Shown here: positions 62,254 through 64,000 of the stretch, one piece after another
How the letters are laid out: each line of letters begins with the position of its first letter
Position numbering within the stretch: the first letter of the stretch is position 1
Origin: Streptomyces sp. NBC_01210
GTDB lineage: Bacteria > Actinomycetota > Actinomycetes > Streptomycetales > Streptomycetaceae
Assembly: GCF_036010325.1 (NCBI RefSeq)
Contig: NZ_CP108549.1
Coordinates: forward strand, 3,534,001 to 3,598,000
DNA: 64,000 bases
Direction of reading: 5' to 3'
Translations under genes and position numbers: made by a program
The notes under the pieces: model-generated
What the model was told of the DNA's origin: nothing
Databases searched by the model: none
What the model saw: the letters and a program-made list of their open reading frames with translations, nothing else

Positions 62254-63615
62254 TCACCCTGGCTGACCAGGTCCGGGCGGACCCGGGTGCGGGTGGTTCT
62301 GGCCCGCCGGCGGCGGGCCGTAGGCCGGGTACTGCGGCTGCTGTTGATAAGCGTCGGGCGGGAAGGGCGGAGCCGACGGGACAGCCGCGTTGCGCCGACG
62401 GGAGCGAATGACGGGGATGGCGACTGCCGCGCCGATGAGGGCAGCCGCGCCGATGCCGAGTGCGATGAAGAGGCCGGTGTTGCTGTCGTCCTTGGACGCG
62501 GACGCCGGTTCACCGGGCTGGCTCTTGCCGGTCCCGGTGCCGCCCGTGGCCTTGGAGGCGTCGGGGGAAGGTGACTTGGGGGCAGCGGCCGCGAGGTCCG
62601 GGAGGGGGTACTCGTCTGCCGGGCCCGGGTCGCCGGGGGTCTTCAAGGCAACACGGGGACGGACTCCGCCGTAGCCGATGAAGTCGGTGCGCTTCGCACC
62701 GTTCGCGGCACTGCCGGCCGTGTTAAGCAGGACCCTGAGGATCTGGTTGTTCGTCCAGTCCCGGTGCTTGGACCAGACCAGCGCCGCCGAGGCAGATGCT
62801 AGGGCGGTTGCGTTGCTGGTGCCGTCACCGTCGCACAGCAGGGTGGGACTGCACGCCGCGAGAGTCTTCACAGCAGGCGCCACGAAGTCGACTTGAGTGC
62901 CGGTCTGCGACTTGTTCCACCAATTCAGCGTCTTATCCACCCCACCAATCCCGATCACACCGGGAGTCGCCGCAGGGTATTCCGGCGCGTTACCCTCATC
63001 TGCCGTGTTGCCCACAGCGGCGAAGATCAGCTTGTTCTTTTCCAGCGCGTACTTCACCGCTTGCGTGAGTTCTCCAGATCCCGATTCACGCTGACCCATC
63101 GAAATGTTGACGATCTGGGCGGGCGAGTCAGCGGCGTACCGGATCGCCTCGCTCATCTTTTGAGCGTATTCCTTGCGAGGGTCCCCGGGGCCGAACTTCT
63201 CATCCGCGTAAGGCATTCGGATAGGGAGAATCTTGACGCCGGGCGCCAAGCCGAAGGAGCCGGTAGTCGGTCCCCGACCTCCGGTTCCCGCGATCAGTGT
63301 GGCGATACCCGTCCCGTGGTCGGCGATGTCGTTGTTCTCATCGCCGGACATATGGGAGTAGTTCTTCCCCTTCAGGACCTGTCCCTTGAGGTCAGACAAC
63401 GTGTCATCGACACCGGAGTCAATGACGGCGACCGTAATCCCCTTGCCGGTGCTGGTCTTCCAGATCTCATCGGCCTTCATGGCGTCGAGATGCCACTGAC
63501 GCGAACGAACGGTGTCCGCATGCGCCGGAGTGGCCGCGATGCCCACCAGCAGCAGTCCCAGCACCCCCGACATGACGGTCCGGCGGTGGCTATTTCCAAT
63601 ACTGCTGGTAGGCAT
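62254..63615 (-). CDS. S8 serine protease, mycosin-like (type VII secretion-associated)
   Basis: 453 residues from ATG 63615 (AAGGGAAG upstream). A signal peptide (RRTVMSGVLGLLLVGIAATP, cleaved after AHA) leads into the subtilisin domain with triad D66 (VIDSGVDD), H100 (ADHGTGIATLIAG) and S267 (GDGTSNATAL), and oxyanion N203. A Pro/Gly/Ser linker is followed by a membrane helix (~390-410, LFIALGIGAAALIGAAVAIP), RSRRR and a Pro/Gln-rich tail. This signal-protease-linker-anchor plan is that of mycosins (MycP), which function with ESX/type VII secretion. The neighbouring gene on the right fits that setting. Confidence 0.88.
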   Translation of the reverse strand: MPTSSIGNSHRRTVMSGVLGLLLVGIAATPAHADTVRSRQWHLDAMKADEIWKTSTGKGITVAVIDSGVDDTLSDLKGQVLKGKNYSHMSGDENNDIADHGTGIATLIAGTGGRGPTTGSFGLAPGVKILPIRMPYADEKFGPGDPRKEYAQKMSEAIRYAADSPAQIVNISMGQRESGSGELTQAVKYALEKNKLIFAAVGNTADEGNAPEYPAATPGVIGIGGVDKTLNWWNKSQTGTQVDFVAPAVKTLAACSPTLLCDGDGTSNATALASASAALVWSKHRDWTNNQILRVLLNTAGSAANGAKRTDFIGYGGVRPRVALKTPGDPGPADEYPLPDLAAAAPKSPSPDASKATGGTGTGKSQPGEPASASKDDSNTGLFIALGIGAAALIGAAVAIPVIRSRRRNAAVPSAPPFPPDAYQQQPQYPAYGPPPAGQNHPHPGPPGPGQPG

Positions 63616-63645
63616 CTGCTTCCCTTGGCCTGTTTCTCTGCGGGG

Positions 63646-64000
63646 TCAGTCGATGACCGGGGGTACTACGCGTCGGCTTCCCTGCTGCCAGGTCTCTTCG
63701 TCCTCCGACAGGTAGTCCGGGCGCTCGCCGCTCTGTTCACCGGGGTGCGCGCCACCAATGGAGGGGTTCGGGTTCGTGCCTCGCACCAGGCCTGAACCAC
63801 CAGGCGTGAAGGGCCGAGCGCTGTTCTTCCCGGGCTGGCCAGGTCGGCCTCCGACAATCCCACCCGTCTCGGATGCCAGGCGACGCCCACCAGAGATGCC
63901 ACTCTGGCCCGCGCCTCCCATGGGACCGCCGCCATGCATACCCGGCATGCCGCCGCGGCCCATTGGTCCGCGGGCAGTGGCATTTTCATTGCCGATCACC
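63646..64000 (-). CDS. C-terminal part of a Gly/Pro-rich secretion-associated protein
   Basis: Runs off the right edge; at least 117 residues are visible. It is Gly/Met/Pro-rich, with GRGGMPGMHGGGPMGGAG-like sequence, and ends RPDYLSEDEETWQQGSRR followed by VVPPVID. I recall that tail (RPDYL.EDEETW...PPVID) on Streptomyces WXG100/PPE-like proteins encoded beside mycosins. The start is outside the window, so length and domain order cannot be given. It is 30 bp upstream of the mycosin on the same strand, probably the same transcript. Confidence 0.65.
   Translation of the reverse strand, partial: VIGNENATARGPMGRGGMPGMHGGGPMGGAGQSGISGGRRLASETGGIVGGRPGQPGKNSARPFTPGGSGLVRGTNPNPSIGGAHPGEQSGERPDYLSEDEETWQQGSRRVVPPVID

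Overview
The window is high-GC DNA from a Streptomyces-type actinomycete. The evidence is the codon usage, the SsgA-like sporulation protein, the DasR-type operators in front of an N-acetylglucosamine PTS, the mec-cysO-cysM sulfur cluster, and a gene order that matches, from memory, the S. coelicolor chromosome around SCO2897-SCO2945. Most of it looks like conserved core chromosome. The last ~17 kb (from about 47.4 kb) looks like a lineage-specific, recently duplicated region.

Layout. 0-5 kb: end of an ABC permease, a class A penicillin-binding protein, a small guanidinium-type exporter preceded by a guanidine-III riboswitch, a GroES paralogue, a DUF3618 protein, a thiol peroxidase and tRNA-Leu. 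5-10 kb: rdgB, a lipoprotein, rph, then the GlcNAc PTS genes nagF, nagE1 and nagE2 with three dre-like sites. 10-16 kb: a metallo-hydrolase, a repeat array, a membrane-anchored PemK/MazF-like protein, the cysteine cluster cysM-cysO-leader peptide-M67 peptidase, and an amino-acid permease. 16-25.8 kb: clpS-DUF2017, pncB and pncA (NAD salvage), a secreted M6 metalloprotease, two RDD membrane proteins and ssgG. 26-41 kb: a GlcD-like flavoprotein, a TPR protein, a three-gene nitrile hydratase with a split beta subunit, hppD with its presumed regulators hpdA and hpdR (IclR, 8 kb away), an osmoprotectant ABC importer, an ArsR-type regulator behind a 14-bp-phased TTGCAA array with a micro-ORF and an MFS pump, and a Lon-like protease. 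41-47 kb: a helicase, an MFS pump, tRNA-Cys, and small DinB and VOC proteins.

47.4-61.9 kb holds a module present three times in tandem: [promoter + pseudokinase ORF or its remnant] - [kinase A with PQQ-type propeller] - [kinase B with PQQ-type propeller]. The pseudokinase is intact only in unit 3. In unit 2 it is an internally deleted 54-residue remnant, and in unit 1 only the leader and the 3' junction remain. All six active-looking kinases carry a twin-arginine motif just before their single membrane segment, in the middle of the protein. This looks like a kinase domain fused onto a Tat-exported propeller protein. Kinase halves are strongly conserved and the predicted external propellers diverge, as expected for an array of paralogous sensors. 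Next to it are a truncated DUF397 ORF, a mycosin-like S8 protease and the end of a Gly/Pro-rich protein, which together suggest the edge of a type VII secretion locus.

All functions are inferred from sequence motifs and recalled family knowledge. No database search was run. S. coelicolor locus names are from memory.
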